Below, piece by piece: positions 55,121 to 64,000 of a stretch of DNA of 64,000 nucleotides. Every line of letters begins with the position of its first letter. Position 1 is the stretch's first letter. Position numbers and translations under genes: made by a program. This DNA is from Xanthobacteraceae bacterium. GTDB taxonomy: Bacteria; Pseudomonadota; Alphaproteobacteria; Rhizobiales; Xanthobacteraceae. Location: positions 1-64,000 of the forward strand of contig JAQGJU010000143.1 of NCBI GenBank assembly GCA_028290465.1, given 5' to 3'. The notes below the pieces were generated by a model that did not search any database, had not been told where the DNA came from, and saw nothing but the letters and a program-made list of their open reading frames with translations.

Positions 55121-57568
55121 TCAGGTCACGGCGGCCGATGGTTCCGGCGGCTGGCCATCCCGCCAGCGCAATTCGCGCTGCGCGAACGGGATCTCGATAC
55201 CGGCCTCCCGAAACCGGCGCAGCACGACAAAATGCAGGTCGCTGCGGACCGTCAGGGCAAAACTGATATTGGCCAGATAGCAGCGCAGCTCGAAATCCAG
55301 CGTCGATTCGCCGAAGTTCAGGAACAGCGCCTGCGGCGGCGGGGTTTGCAGCACCTGCGGGTGCTCGCGGGCACAGGCCAGCAGTACCTCGCGCACCTTC
55401 TCGGGATCGGAGTCATAGGCCACTCCGACCTTTACGGTCACGCGCCCGGTGGTATTGGCATGCGTCCAGTTCTTGACCACGCCGGTGATGAATTCCGAAT
55501 TCGGGATGATGACACTGGCGCGCTCGAAGGTCTCGATCTCGGTGGCCCGCACACTGATCTTGCGCACATAGCCTTCCTCGTTCTTCACCACGACCCAGTC
55601 GCCGACCCGAATCGGCCGCTCCGCCAGCAGGATCAGGCCGGACACGAAGTTCGAGACGATCGATTGCAGCCCGAAGCCGATGCCGACCGACAGCGCGCCG
55701 GCGATGAACGCGATTTTTTGCAAGTCGATGCCAAGCTCGGCCAACACGATCGCCACCACCGCGATGGCGCCCGCATAGCCGAACAGTGCCGACACCGAAT
55801 GCTGCAATCCGGGTTCCAGTCCGGCGCGCGGTAGCAGGCGCGTGCGCAGCCAATGCTGAATGCCGCGCACCACCAGGATGCCGACGAACAGCAGCGCGAC
55901 GGCGCCGAGAATCGTGGTGAGCGAAATCGTGATCTCGCCGACCCGGAAGCCGAACAGCGCCTGACGCATCGAGCCGAAGACGTCGGTCGCGACGATGCCC
56001 CACGGACCAAGCAGTGGGATCACAGCCAGCATCACCAGCAGAATGCGCAGCACCGCCGACAGCAGCGTGCCGATCAGTTCGACGCCGCGCGCCTTCAACC
56101 CGAACATCGCGGCCAGCGCCCGGCCGCCCGGCGCGTCGCCGGCCAATTGTTCGTCGAACAGCGCGTTGACAAAGACGAGGCCGATATACAGCAGCCCGCC
56201 GATCGCCAGTACGACCAGCAGGCGCCCGGCCAGGAACGCCGCGAAGCCGACATAGCCGGCGACCAACGCCGCAACAATTCCGACAACCAGTAACCAAGCA
56301 ACGGCGCGCAGCCATTGCAGCCGCGGATCGGCGTCGGGCCGCGACGGATCCGGCCGCAGCCGCAACAGCAGATGTGCCAGCAGCGCGGCGACCAGCACCG
56401 ACAGAAGAGCGCTGGTCGCGACGGTCAGGACCACCGGCGCGAACAGCGTCTGGTGCAGCACGTTGAGGAAGACCACGAGGCCTAGAATCCGGCCGCCCCA
56501 GACCAGATGGTCGCGCAGCAGCCGGGCCGCCCGGTCATCGAGCGCGATCAATCGGCGCTGCGGCATTTCGGGGGCGAACAGCGCCTCGCCGACACCGCGG
56601 CCGAAACTGGCGATGGCGAGGCCGCCGACCAAACCGAAGCCGATCGCCGAAAGCCGCGATGGCAGCAGGTTCAGGGCATCCAACGTCATCACGCCGGCCA
56701 GCACCAAGGCCGGCAGAGTCAGCACGATGCGGGCGAACATCAGCAGCGCGCTCAGCGCGCGGCCAAAGCGCGAAGCGCTGGCCTCACCGGCGCGTTCGCG
56801 TCGCGCCGACCAGCGCCGCAGCAGTGCCACGGCCGTGGTAGCGCCGATCAGCGTCACCAGCACCGCGAACAGGCTGACGAAGCCGCCATTGAGCCGCAGG
56901 AATGCCACCCAGGTCCGGCCCAATTCGGCGATGTCGCGACCATCCTCGACCGAAGCCCTGGCTGTCGCCGACCAGAAGGCCGGATCGAGCACGCTGGACT
57001 GCCGGGTGAGCAATTGCCGCGTGAAGTTGGCGCGGCGCCGTTCGACGATTCGCTCGCCGATCTCGTCGGCGCGGAGTGACAGCAGCCTGGCCTGCTTGAG
57101 GGTGGCGTCGAGTTCGCCGCGCAGTCTGTCCAGTCTGGCACGCTCCGCCGCGATGGCCGGAGCTTCGGGTGCCGCCCCGGCGGCCGGTGCCGCGCCGAGC
57201 TGCTTCAACTCCGTCTCGGCCTGAACGAGGCGCGGCTGCAGCGTTTCGATGCGCGAGCGCAGTTCGTCGCGCAGCTTGGCTATTTCTTCGCGCCATTCGT
57301 CGAGCTGACCATCGGACACCGATTCGGCACGCGTCGTGCCACCGATACGGTCCAGCGTCGCCACGATGGCATCCAAGCCGGACGAATTTTGTTCCGCCGA
57401 CGCGGCCGGTGACGGTCGCGTGGGGGCTGGCGTCCCGGATGACGGTGTCGAAGCCGGGGGCGTCTGCGCCGCAGCCGAACCGGCCCAGACCGCAAATACT
57501 GCGACGGCGACGACCGCGTGCGCGAATCCCCGCAACCGGCGCATGTATTGGATCGGCTGTCGCATCAT
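55121..57568 (-). CDS. Mechanosensitive channel (DUF3772 plus MscS)
   Basis: An 815-residue inner-membrane protein. A signal peptide (VVAVAVFAVWAGSAAAQ) is followed by a low-complexity Pro/Thr/Ala stretch, a coiled-coil-prone region (residues about 90-190), the DUF3772-type part, about ten membrane helices, and the MscS core near residues 600-720 (GFGLQSIVSNFVSGLILLAERPIRVGDWVVV). The cytosolic vestibule follows. It opens under membrane tension to release osmolytes. The start ATG has AGGAG 5 bases upstream; the extra codons beyond were excluded. Confidence 0.92.
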   Translation of the reverse strand: MMRQPIQYMRRLRGFAHAVVAVAVFAVWAGSAAAQTPPASTPSSGTPAPTRPSPAASAEQNSSGLDAIVATLDRIGGTTRAESVSDGQLDEWREEIAKLRDELRSRIETLQPRLVQAETELKQLGAAPAAGAAPEAPAIAAERARLDRLRGELDATLKQARLLSLRADEIGERIVERRRANFTRQLLTRQSSVLDPAFWSATARASVEDGRDIAELGRTWVAFLRLNGGFVSLFAVLVTLIGATTAVALLRRWSARRERAGEASASRFGRALSALLMFARIVLTLPALVLAGVMTLDALNLLPSRLSAIGFGLVGGLAIASFGRGVGEALFAPEMPQRRLIALDDRAARLLRDHLVWGGRILGLVVFLNVLHQTLFAPVVLTVATSALLSVLVAALLAHLLLRLRPDPSRPDADPRLQWLRAVAWLLVVGIVAALVAGYVGFAAFLAGRLLVVLAIGGLLYIGLVFVNALFDEQLAGDAPGGRALAAMFGLKARGVELIGTLLSAVLRILLVMLAVIPLLGPWGIVATDVFGSMRQALFGFRVGEITISLTTILGAVALLFVGILVVRGIQHWLRTRLLPRAGLEPGLQHSVSALFGYAGAIAVVAIVLAELGIDLQKIAFIAGALSVGIGFGLQSIVSNFVSGLILLAERPIRVGDWVVVKNEEGYVRKISVRATEIETFERASVIIPNSEFITGVVKNWTHANTTGRVTVKVGVAYDSDPEKVREVLLACAREHPQVLQTPPPQALFLNFGESTLDFELRCYLANISFALTVRSDLHFVVLRRFREAGIEIPFAQRELRWRDGQPPEPSAAVT

Positions 57569-57798
57569 GGCACTCCTGACGGTGCGCTCGTCCCGCACGC
57601 TACACACGGTGTCAAGCCACTCATCGTGGCTATCGTTCACGGCACTATCCCCACATCATGGCACATGGTGAAAGCGGAAAGCGCGGAACCGCCCAACATT
57701 GCCGCAGCGCGACCACCATCGGAAGGCTAGCGTGCGGCAGAATGGTCCTCTAGACTTTGCCCAACGACGATCAAAAACGAAAAATGGGAGGACACACG

Positions 57799-58248
57799 AT
57801 GTCCAGCGAAGCGACCGCCACCTCCTCGTCATCCGGCCATCCGAAATCCGCACATGCGGAAGCCGCCCGAACCCCGGGCGCTACGCGCGCGGGACCCGGC
57901 GAGTACCTGTTCGATCTCGGCACCGTCAATCACATCATGGGCGGCCCGGCCTATTCGACCGCCAACGGCTCCTGCATCGAAGGCGACCGCATGATGGTGG
58001 CGCTGATGCGCATGCCGGCCGGCACCGGCGCGGAACCCCACGCCCATCCGAACGAGCAGTGGATCTACATCATGGAAGGGACGTTCCGGGCCACGATCGG
58101 CGGCAAGCAGATCGACGCTAAAGCGGGCTCGGTGATCTACATCCCGTCCAACACGCTGCATTCCGGCAAGGCGACGCCGGACGGCGACGTGGTGTTCTTC
58201 ACCGTGAAGGATGCCTCCCACGGCCTGCACGGCATCAAGGCAGCGTAA
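57799..58248 (+). CDS. Cupin-domain protein
   Basis: A 149-residue small cupin. The metal-binding motif is visible as EPHAHPNEQWIYIMEG (His, His, Glu) and the second as PSNTLHSGKA (His), suggesting one divalent metal. The N-terminal 35 residues are Ser/Thr/Ala-rich and probably disordered. GGGAGG lies 6-7 bases before the ATG at 57799; a TTG 14 codons upstream was rejected. It is followed 81 bases later by tctC, so it may belong to that carboxylate locus. Confidence 0.87.
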   Translation: MSSEATATSSSSGHPKSAHAEAARTPGATRAGPGEYLFDLGTVNHIMGGPAYSTANGSCIEGDRMMVALMRMPAGTGAEPHAHPNEQWIYIMEGTFRATIGGKQIDAKAGSVIYIPSNTLHSGKATPDGDVVFFTVKDASHGLHGIKAA

Positions 58249-58329
58249 CCGCCCGACGATCTATTCCATGACTGAGCGCGGCACAGGTCCCGACAGAGGG
58301 CCGTCGCGGACCATAACCAGGAGGAAAAC

Positions 58330-59325
58330 ATGAAGCGATTGAGTGCCGTTGTATTGGCCGTCGTCGGTCTCGCATGCGGGACCGTGTCCGCGAACGCGCA
58401 GGACAAATATCCGTCCAAGCCCGTCAAGATTCTCGTGCCCTATGCGCCGGGCGGCGCCACCGACATCGTCGCACGCATCATCGGCGAGCAGATGCGCCAG
58501 AGCCTCGGCCAGAATTTCGTGGTCGAGAACAAGCCGGGCGCGTTCGGCATTATCGCGATCGAGGAAATGGCTCGCTCGAAGCCGGACGGCTACACGCTGA
58601 TGGTCGGCAACGTCTCGACCAATGCGATCACGCCGGTCATTTTCCCGACCAAGTTCAAGATCAACTACGAGAAGGACATTGTTCCGGTCGGCCGGCTGGT
58701 CGACATTCCGGAATTCCTGCTGGTCACCACAACCAACAATTTCCCGCCCAAGACCCACGCCGAACTGGTCGACTATGCCAAGCAGAACAAGGGCAAGGTG
58801 CGCTACGGCACTGTCGGCGTCGGCAGCTATCCGCATTACGACATGGCGTATTACGCCAAGAAGACCGGCGATCTCGACATGATCGCGATCCACAACAAGG
58901 CGGGCGCGTCCGGCGTGATTAAGGACATGATGGCCGGCGACGCCCAGGCCGCGTTCCTCAACGTCGCCTCGACGGCCGGCATGATCAAGTCCGGCAATCT
59001 GCGGCCGCTGGCGCTGGTCAACGAAACCCGCCTGCCGGAATATCCGGACGTGCCGACCATGAAGGAAATTGGCCTGCCGGACGTTGGCACGCTGGCCTGG
59101 CAGGCAATGTTCGCGCCCGCCGGCACTCCGAAGGAAGTGCTGGAGATCCTGCAGAAGGCTTCCACCGCCGCAATGCAGACCCCGGCCGCGCAGGATGCGT
59201 TCAAGAAGCAGAACTTCAACGTCGTGCCGCACAAAACGCTGGACGAGGCCAAGACCTGGCTCGCCGGCGAACTCGCGCAGTGGAAGAAGATCACCAACGA
59301 AGTGAAGATCGAGATCACGGACTAA
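58330..59325 (+). CDS. TTT transporter substrate-binding protein TctC, second locus
   Basis: A 331-residue TctC/Bug binding protein with a signal peptide (SAVVLAVVGLACGTVSANAQ) and the family motifs YPSKPVKILVPYAPGGATDIVARI and FVVENKPGAFG. It is clearly different from the two copies at 40.9-43.1 kb, so it probably binds another carboxylate. AGGAGG lies 7 bases upstream. A hairpin follows before the hydrolase gene. Confidence 0.94.
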   Translation: MKRLSAVVLAVVGLACGTVSANAQDKYPSKPVKILVPYAPGGATDIVARIIGEQMRQSLGQNFVVENKPGAFGIIAIEEMARSKPDGYTLMVGNVSTNAITPVIFPTKFKINYEKDIVPVGRLVDIPEFLLVTTTNNFPPKTHAELVDYAKQNKGKVRYGTVGVGSYPHYDMAYYAKKTGDLDMIAIHNKAGASGVIKDMMAGDAQAAFLNVASTAGMIKSGNLRPLALVNETRLPEYPDVPTMKEIGLPDVGTLAWQAMFAPAGTPKEVLEILQKASTAAMQTPAAQDAFKKQNFNVVPHKTLDEAKTWLAGELAQWKKITNEVKIEITD

Positions 59326-59350
59326 GCCGGTCTTTTACGTTGATCCATAG

Positions 59351-59375
59351 CGGGCGGGATGAGGAATCCCGCCCG
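59351..59375 (+). terminator. Hairpin after the second-locus tctC
   Basis: The 10-base arms CGGGCGGGAT (59351-59360) and ATCCCGCCCG (59366-59375) enclose a 5-base loop. Only TCTCC follows, so termination is probably partial; it may set a higher level of the binding protein than of downstream genes. Confidence 0.6.
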
Positions 59376-59399
59376 TCTCCGTAACTTCGGACGCACTAC

Positions 59400-61082
59400 A
59401 TGAAACATGATCCCCAGGCCTTCGCGACGCCGTCCGGCATCCTGATCGAGAAGGACGTCGACGTCCCGATGCGCGACGGCGCGCGGCTCAAGGCCGATGT
59501 ATTCCGGCCCAAGGGCACCGACAAGGTGCCGGCGATTCTCAATCTTGGGCCGTATCAGAAAGACAAACTATGGGTGCCGCCGCCGAATCTCGAGGAGGCG
59601 GCGAATCCATATATGAACTGGGAGACCGTGAACCCGGAATGGTGGGTGCCGAAAGGCTACGCGGCGGTGCGGGTCGATGGCCGCGGCAGCGGCCAGTCGC
59701 CCGGACAGTGCGAACCGTGGTCGCTCGCCGAATCGATCGATTTCTACGACGCTATCGAATGGGCCGCCGCGCAGCCGTGGTGCAACGGCAATGTCGGGCT
59801 GTCGGGGATTTCCTATTTCGCCATCAACCAATGGTTCGTCGCCAACCATTCGCCGCCGTCGCTCAAGGCGATCATTCCGTGGGAAGGCTTCGCTGATCTG
59901 TATCGCGACGCCGTGTTCCATGGCGGCATTCTCAGCCTGTTCATGCCGAACTGGTTTGTCGCGCATCTGATGCATCATCTGGTCGGCCGCGCCTCGCAGA
60001 TTCATCCGGACGCGTGGCAGAAGAACACGCTGCATTTCTGGCTGAGCAACAGCCTGGACAGCGGCGCGTTCAAGGGTTCGCAGGCGCAATGGGACAAGAT
60101 CACCGTGCCGTTCCTGTCGGTCGGCAACTGGTCCGGCATGGCGCTGCATCTGCGCGGCAATACCGAAGCCTTCATGCGCTCGCCGTCGAAGCACAAGAAG
60201 CTGCGCATGCAAGCCGGCACCCACGTGCATCCGTTCTACGCCGAGGAAGCTCGCGCCGATCAGATCCGGTTCTTCGATCATTGGCTGAAGGGCATCGACA
60301 ACGGCGTGATGGACGAGCCGCCGGTCAAGCTGGCGATCCGCAAGGGCCATGACGAAATCGAGTGGCGGCACGAAAGCGAATGGCCGATCGCCCGCACCCA
60401 ATGGACCAAATATCACTTCGACCTGTCTGACCCGCAGCCCGACGGCACGCCGCAGACAGGCGGCCTGGTGCTCGACAAACCCGCGGCTTCAACCGCGCGC
60501 AGCTATAAGGCGACCGGGCTAGGCTCGATGGGATCGACCTCGGCAGCTTCGTCGCAAGTGATGGGCGGCGGCATCAAGCCCGGTATGGGCGTCGCGCTGG
60601 AAACGCCGCCGCTCGCCGAAGATGTCGAAGTCACCGGACCGCTCGCCGCCGTTCTCTGGGTGTCGAGCTCGACCGAGGACATGGATCTGTTTCTTACGTT
60701 GCGCAATTTCGATGCCGACGGCAACGAAGTGCTGGAGACCGGCCAGCAGGGCGCGCCGGTGCCGGTCGCCAAGGGCTGGCTGCGGGCGTCGCACCGCGAA
60801 CTCGATCCTGAGCTGACGCTGCCGCATCGGCCGTATCACAAGCATCAGCGCCGGCTGTATCTGACGCCGGGCGAGATCGTGAAGGTCGAAGTCGAGATCT
60901 GGCCGACCTCGATGGTGTTCAAAAAGGGCCACCGCATCCGGCTCGACGTGCAGCCGCGCGACGGCGCCGGCAGCGCGTCCTACATGCATTACCACGCCGA
61001 CTACAACACCGGCACCAACACCATCCATTCCGGCGGCGAGCACGAATCCTATCTGCTGCTGCCGGTCATTCCGGCCAAATAG
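59400..61082 (+). CDS. CocE/NonD-family hydrolase (X-Pro dipeptidyl-peptidase S15-like)
   Basis: A 560-residue alpha/beta hydrolase of the cocaine-esterase/glutaryl-acylase type. The N-terminal GARLKADVFRP and VDGRGSGQSPGQ are followed by the nucleophile motif GLSGISYFA (Ser near residue 140), and the family C-terminal jelly-roll domain starts after about residue 320. It probably cleaves an ester, amide or acyl bond. Its position between tctC and tctB implies that it acts on the compound imported by this TTT system. Confidence 0.88.
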   Translation: MKHDPQAFATPSGILIEKDVDVPMRDGARLKADVFRPKGTDKVPAILNLGPYQKDKLWVPPPNLEEAANPYMNWETVNPEWWVPKGYAAVRVDGRGSGQSPGQCEPWSLAESIDFYDAIEWAAAQPWCNGNVGLSGISYFAINQWFVANHSPPSLKAIIPWEGFADLYRDAVFHGGILSLFMPNWFVAHLMHHLVGRASQIHPDAWQKNTLHFWLSNSLDSGAFKGSQAQWDKITVPFLSVGNWSGMALHLRGNTEAFMRSPSKHKKLRMQAGTHVHPFYAEEARADQIRFFDHWLKGIDNGVMDEPPVKLAIRKGHDEIEWRHESEWPIARTQWTKYHFDLSDPQPDGTPQTGGLVLDKPAASTARSYKATGLGSMGSTSAASSQVMGGGIKPGMGVALETPPLAEDVEVTGPLAAVLWVSSSTEDMDLFLTLRNFDADGNEVLETGQQGAPVPVAKGWLRASHRELDPELTLPHRPYHKHQRRLYLTPGEIVKVEVEIWPTSMVFKKGHRIRLDVQPRDGAGSASYMHYHADYNTGTNTIHSGGEHESYLLLPVIPAK

Positions 61083-61106
61083 ACACCGATACCAAAGGAC
61101 GGCCAG

Positions 61107-61610
61107 ATGAGCAGCCAAGACGGCAACGCCGCCACCGCATCGCCCCTGCTCGGTCTGTTGCGGCGCAAGAATGTGCTCGCCGGTCTGTTCTTCATCGGCG
61201 TCGCCGTGTTCGGCCTGTGGCTGTCGCGCAATTATTCGATCGGCACCGCAACCCGCATGGGCACTGGCTATGTGCCGCGGCTGCTGCTGTGGCTGCTGCT
61301 GGTGCTGGGCGGCGGCGTGCTGGTGCAGGGCCTGCGCGCCGCGCGAGAGGACATGTTCCCGCAGCCCGGCGGCATCTTGCGGTTCTGGCCGCTGGTCGCC
61401 GTGACGCTGGCCATGGTGGCGTTCGGCCTCGCGCTGGAGCGACTGGGTCTCGTCATCGCCGTCGCACTGCTGCTCGGCATCGGCAGTCTCGCCGAGCGCA
61501 ATCTGCGGCTCTGGGAAACCGTCGCCGCGACCGTGCTGCTGATCCTGCTGTCGTGGCTGATCTTCATCCTCGGCCTCGGGCTGGCGATCCCGCTCTGGCC
61601 GGTGTGGTAG
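61107..61610 (+). CDS. tctB: TTT transporter small membrane subunit TctB, second locus
   Basis: A 167-residue membrane protein with about four helices (VLAGLFFIGVAVFGLWLSRN; LLLWLLLVLGGGVLVQGL; LVAVTLAMVAFGLALERLGLVIAVALLLGIG; VLLILLSWLIFILGLGLAIPLW). The pattern and size are those of TctB. The gene starts 24 bases after the hydrolase and stops 4 bases before tctA. Confidence 0.88.
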   Translation: MSSQDGNAATASPLLGLLRRKNVLAGLFFIGVAVFGLWLSRNYSIGTATRMGTGYVPRLLLWLLLVLGGGVLVQGLRAAREDMFPQPGGILRFWPLVAVTLAMVAFGLALERLGLVIAVALLLGIGSLAERNLRLWETVAATVLLILLSWLIFILGLGLAIPLWPVW

Positions 61611-61614
61611 TCAC

Positions 61615-63120
61615 ATGGAACTGCTCGACAATCTGTACATCGGTCTCGGCGTCGCCCTGCAGCCGATGAATTTGCTGTTCGCCTTGATCGGCTGCCTGAT
61701 CGGCACACTGATCGGCGTGCTGCCCGGTATTGGACCGATCGCCACCATCGCGATGCTGCTGCCGCTGACGTTCCACGTCGAGCCGACCGCCGGCCTGATC
61801 ATGTTGGCTGGCATCTTCTACGGTGCGCAATATGGCGGCTCGACCACGGCGATCCTGGTCAACCTGCCGGGCGAGACTTCCTCGGTCGTCACCTGCATCG
61901 ACGGCCACCAGATGGCCCGGCAAGGCCGGGCGGGCGCCGCGCTGGCTATCGCCGCATTGGGCTCATTCTTCGCCGGCACCGTGGCCACCATGGTGATTGT
62001 GCTGTTCGCGCCGCCGCTCGCCAAGATCGGAGCTTCCTTTGGCGCGCCGGAATATTTCTCGTTGATGGTGCTCGGCCTGATCGCCGCCGTAGTGCTGGCG
62101 CATGGCTCGGTGCTCAAGGCCATCGCGATGATCGTGCTTGGCCTGCTGCTCGGGCTGGTCGGCACCGACGGCAATAGCGGCGGCACCCGATTTACGTTCG
62201 GCATCAACGAACTGACCGACGGTTTGGATTTTGCCGTGATGGCCATCGGTGTGTTCGGGCTGGGCGAGATCATCTCCAACCTGATGCAGCCGTCTGCCGA
62301 ACGCTCGGTGCTGACTCAGAAGATTACGTCACTCTGGCCGACGCGCGACGATTTCCGCCGCGCCTGGCCGGCGGTGCTGCGCGGCACTGCGCTGGGCTCG
62401 ATCCTGGGCATCCTGCCGGGCGGCGGCGCGGCGCTATCGTCGTTCGCGGCTTATGTGCTGGAGAAGAAAGTCTCGAAGACTCCGTCGCAATTTGGCAAGG
62501 GCGCGGTCGAGGGCGTCGCCGGCCCGGAATCGGCCAACAATGCCGGCGCGCAGACCTCGTTCATTCCGATGCTGACGCTCGGCCTGCCCGGCAATGCCGT
62601 GATGGCGTTGATGATCGGCGCGATGACGATCCACGGCATCCAGCCCGGCCCGCAGGTGATGACCGAACGGCCGGCGCTGTTCTGGGGCATGATCGCCTCG
62701 ATGTGGGTCGGCAATCTGATGCTGGTCATCATCAACCTGCCGCTGATCGGCGTGTGGGTGCAGCTTCTCAAACTGCCTTACCGGTTCCTGTATCTATGCA
62801 TCCTGCTGTTCTGCGCCATCGGCGTGTACACCATCAGCAACAGCGCCTCGGCCGTGATGATCGCCGCGTTCTTCGGCGTGTTCGGCTACATGTTCGCGCG
62901 GTTGGAATGCGAGCCGGCCCCGATGGTGCTCGGCTTCGTGCTCGGCCCGCTGATGGAAGAGAATTTGCGCAAGGCGATGACGGTGTCGAGCGGCGACCCG
63001 ATGATCTTCTTCCAGCGGCCGATCAGCTTGGTGCTGCTGATTCTGGCGACGGTCCTGCTGATCATCGTGGCGATGCCAAACATCCGCTCCAAGCGCGAAG
63101 AGGCGTTCCAGGAGGGGTGA
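61615..63120 (+). CDS. tctA: TTT transporter large membrane subunit TctA, second locus
   Basis: A 501-residue membrane protein with about 11-12 helices. The signature [24 protein letters not shown] lies at residues 28-55, followed by [16 protein letters not shown]; the second motif set (GILPGGGAALSSFAAYVLEKK; GPESANNAGAQTSFIPMLTLGLPGNAVMA) is also present. It forms the channel with TctB. A family D repeat follows the stop. Confidence 0.95.
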   Translation: MELLDNLYIGLGVALQPMNLLFALIGCLIGTLIGVLPGIGPIATIAMLLPLTFHVEPTAGLIMLAGIFYGAQYGGSTTAILVNLPGETSSVVTCIDGHQMARQGRAGAALAIAALGSFFAGTVATMVIVLFAPPLAKIGASFGAPEYFSLMVLGLIAAVVLAHGSVLKAIAMIVLGLLLGLVGTDGNSGGTRFTFGINELTDGLDFAVMAIGVFGLGEIISNLMQPSAERSVLTQKITSLWPTRDDFRRAWPAVLRGTALGSILGILPGGGAALSSFAAYVLEKKVSKTPSQFGKGAVEGVAGPESANNAGAQTSFIPMLTLGLPGNAVMALMIGAMTIHGIQPGPQVMTERPALFWGMIASMWVGNLMLVIINLPLIGVWVQLLKLPYRFLYLCILLFCAIGVYTISNSASAVMIAAFFGVFGYMFARLECEPAPMVLGFVLGPLMEENLRKAMTVSSGDPMIFFQRPISLVLLILATVLLIIVAMPNIRSKREEAFQEG

Positions 63121-63145
63121 GGCTCGTCAGAGCCCGCGGCTCTTT

Positions 63146-63202
63146 CCTTCTCCCCGTTCTTACGGGGAGAAGGTGCGCGCAGCATTCGCGGTACCTTCAG
63201 AA
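63146..63202. repeat. Gene-end repeat, family D copy 2
   Basis: The hairpin CCTTCTCCCCGTTCTTACGGGGAGAAGG is followed by GCGCGCAGCATTCGCGG and ACCTTCAGAA. It ends directly before the stop of the convergent gene at 63203, as in copy 1 (38407-38456). Confidence 0.78.
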
Positions 63203-64000
63203 TCAGTTCGACTTCACGTGCAACGCCCGCCAAATCCGCTCCGCCGTCGCCGGCATTTCCAGCGTCGCGGCGGCTGCCTTGGGTAACGCATCCGCGATGG
63301 CGTTCATGATCGCGCACGGCGCCGCCGTGGTGCCGGCCTCGCCGGTGCCTTTGACGCCGAGCGGATTGGTGGTGCACGGCACCACCACCTGCGCGGTCTG
63401 GATCATCGGCATCACGTCGGCACGCGGCATCGCGTAATCCATGAACGAACCGGACAGCAATTGTCCGCTCTGCGGATCGTACACCACGGCTTCGGTCAGT
63501 GCCTGTCCAAGGCCTTGCGCGATGCCGCCATGGACCTGAGCTTCCAGGATGGTCTCGTCCAACACATTGCCGGCATCGCCGACCGCCACATAGGACACGA
63601 TCTCCAGTGTGCCGGTGTCGGGATCGATCTCGACTTCGGCGATGTGGCAGCCGTTCGGGAAGGTCGACGGCACCTTGGCGGCGCCGCGTGTGTTCATGCC
63701 CTCGCTGATCACCCCGGAGCGCACCAGTTCGCCGGCCCGCTCAGCCACTTCGAAGATCGAAATCTCGCGACCGGTATCGCCGACCTTGAACTGCCCGGCC
63801 GCATAGACGATGTCGGCCTCGTTGGCCTGCAGCAGCAGCGCGGCGACATGGCGGCCCTTCTCGATGGTGGCCTCGACCGTACGCACGATGGCGCTGCCGA
63901 CCATGAAGGCGGAGCGCGACGCGACCGCGCCGAAGCCCGGCACGTCGCGGATCGAATCGCCATGGGTGATTTCAATATCGGTCTCGGCAATGCCCAGGAG
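63203..64000 (-). CDS. Molybdenum hydroxylase large subunit (CoxL/xanthine-dehydrogenase family), C-terminal part
   Basis: The window shows only the last 265 residues; the gene runs off the right edge. Visible are the ligand region ITHGDSIRDVPGFGAVASRS, NTRGAAKVPSTFPNGCHIAEVEIDPDTG, the dimer-like segment DETILEAQVHGGIAQGLGQALTE, and the active-site glutamate in GVKGTGEAGTTAAP. These are hallmarks of aerobic CO dehydrogenase/aldehyde-type molybdopterin hydroxylases. The substrate cannot be assigned from this fragment. It is convergent with the second tctA. Confidence 0.88.
   Translation of the reverse strand, partial: LLGIAETDIEITHGDSIRDVPGFGAVASRSAFMVGSAIVRTVEATIEKGRHVAALLLQANEADIVYAAGQFKVGDTGREISIFEVAERAGELVRSGVISEGMNTRGAAKVPSTFPNGCHIAEVEIDPDTGTLEIVSYVAVGDAGNVLDETILEAQVHGGIAQGLGQALTEAVVYDPQSGQLLSGSFMDYAMPRADVMPMIQTAQVVVPCTTNPLGVKGTGEAGTTAAPCAIMNAIADALPKAAAATLEMPATAERIWRALHVKSN

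Overview
The window is a 64 kb piece of a high-GC alphaproteobacterial chromosome, most likely a Hyphomicrobiales member of the Bradyrhizobiaceae/Xanthobacteraceae type. Support comes from the mdh-sucC pair, a short PutA without a DNA-binding domain, an NdvA-type exporter, several orphan or multiple tripartite tricarboxylate (TTT) substrate-binding proteins, and many intergenic palindromic repeats of the kind common in that group. No rRNA, tRNA, CRISPR array, prophage or insertion sequence was recognised. Both ends are cut: a DUF1579-like gene at the left and a molybdenum hydroxylase large subunit at the right.

Layout. 1-5.1 kb: TCA-cycle genes mdh and sucC (minus strand), the ATPase zapE and a GNAT acetyltransferase. 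5.4-10.4 kb: a small secreted protein, thpR, and an SGNH esterase divergent from a YbbA/YbbP-type ABC pair, the same arrangement as tesA-ybbA-ybbP of E. coli. 10.5-14.8 kb: a solute-binding protein and a SAF-domain dehydrogenase on the minus strand, divergent from two tandem extradiol-dioxygenase-like (VOC) proteins; the first has lost its metal ligands. 14.8-20.6 kb: a cysteine-rich secreted protein, a YqaA-type membrane protein, hisE, a Tyr-rich secreted protein, putA, and a truncated Lrp-type regulator remnant beside putA. 20.8-24.7 kb: a NitT/TauT-type ABC transporter and a LysR regulator. 25.1-30.8 kb: an NdvA-like exporter, an SCP2-type thiolase, a D,D-carboxypeptidase and a CobW-type GTPase.

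30.9-35.9 kb is an arsenic-resistance block on the minus strand: arsR, an MFS transporter, a fused ArsR-ArsC protein, the ArsJ-associated GAPDH and ArsJ. A strong inverted repeat in front of the fusion gene is a likely ArsR operator. Arsenate would be handled two ways: reduction to arsenite by the ArsC domain, and conversion to 1-arseno-3-phosphoglycerate by GAPDH followed by export by ArsJ.

36.1-40.6 kb: fadD, a DUF924 gene, an FAD monooxygenase and a small conserved protein. 40.9-46.2 kb: a complete TTT uptake operon with two nearly identical TctC genes, then a dihydrodipicolinate-synthase-family lyase. 46.4-54.3 kb: a polysaccharide-type block (flippase, GNAT, JmjC-like protein, second GNAT) interrupted by an acyl-CoA ligase, then an orphan TRAP binding protein without a signal peptide. 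54.5-57.6 kb: a CAP-domain lipoprotein and an MscS-type channel. 57.8-63.1 kb: a second TTT locus (cupin, TctC, CocE-type hydrolase, TctB, TctA).

At least six repeat families occupy the intergenic gaps; several sit exactly at gene ends and supply stop codons or C-terminal residues.
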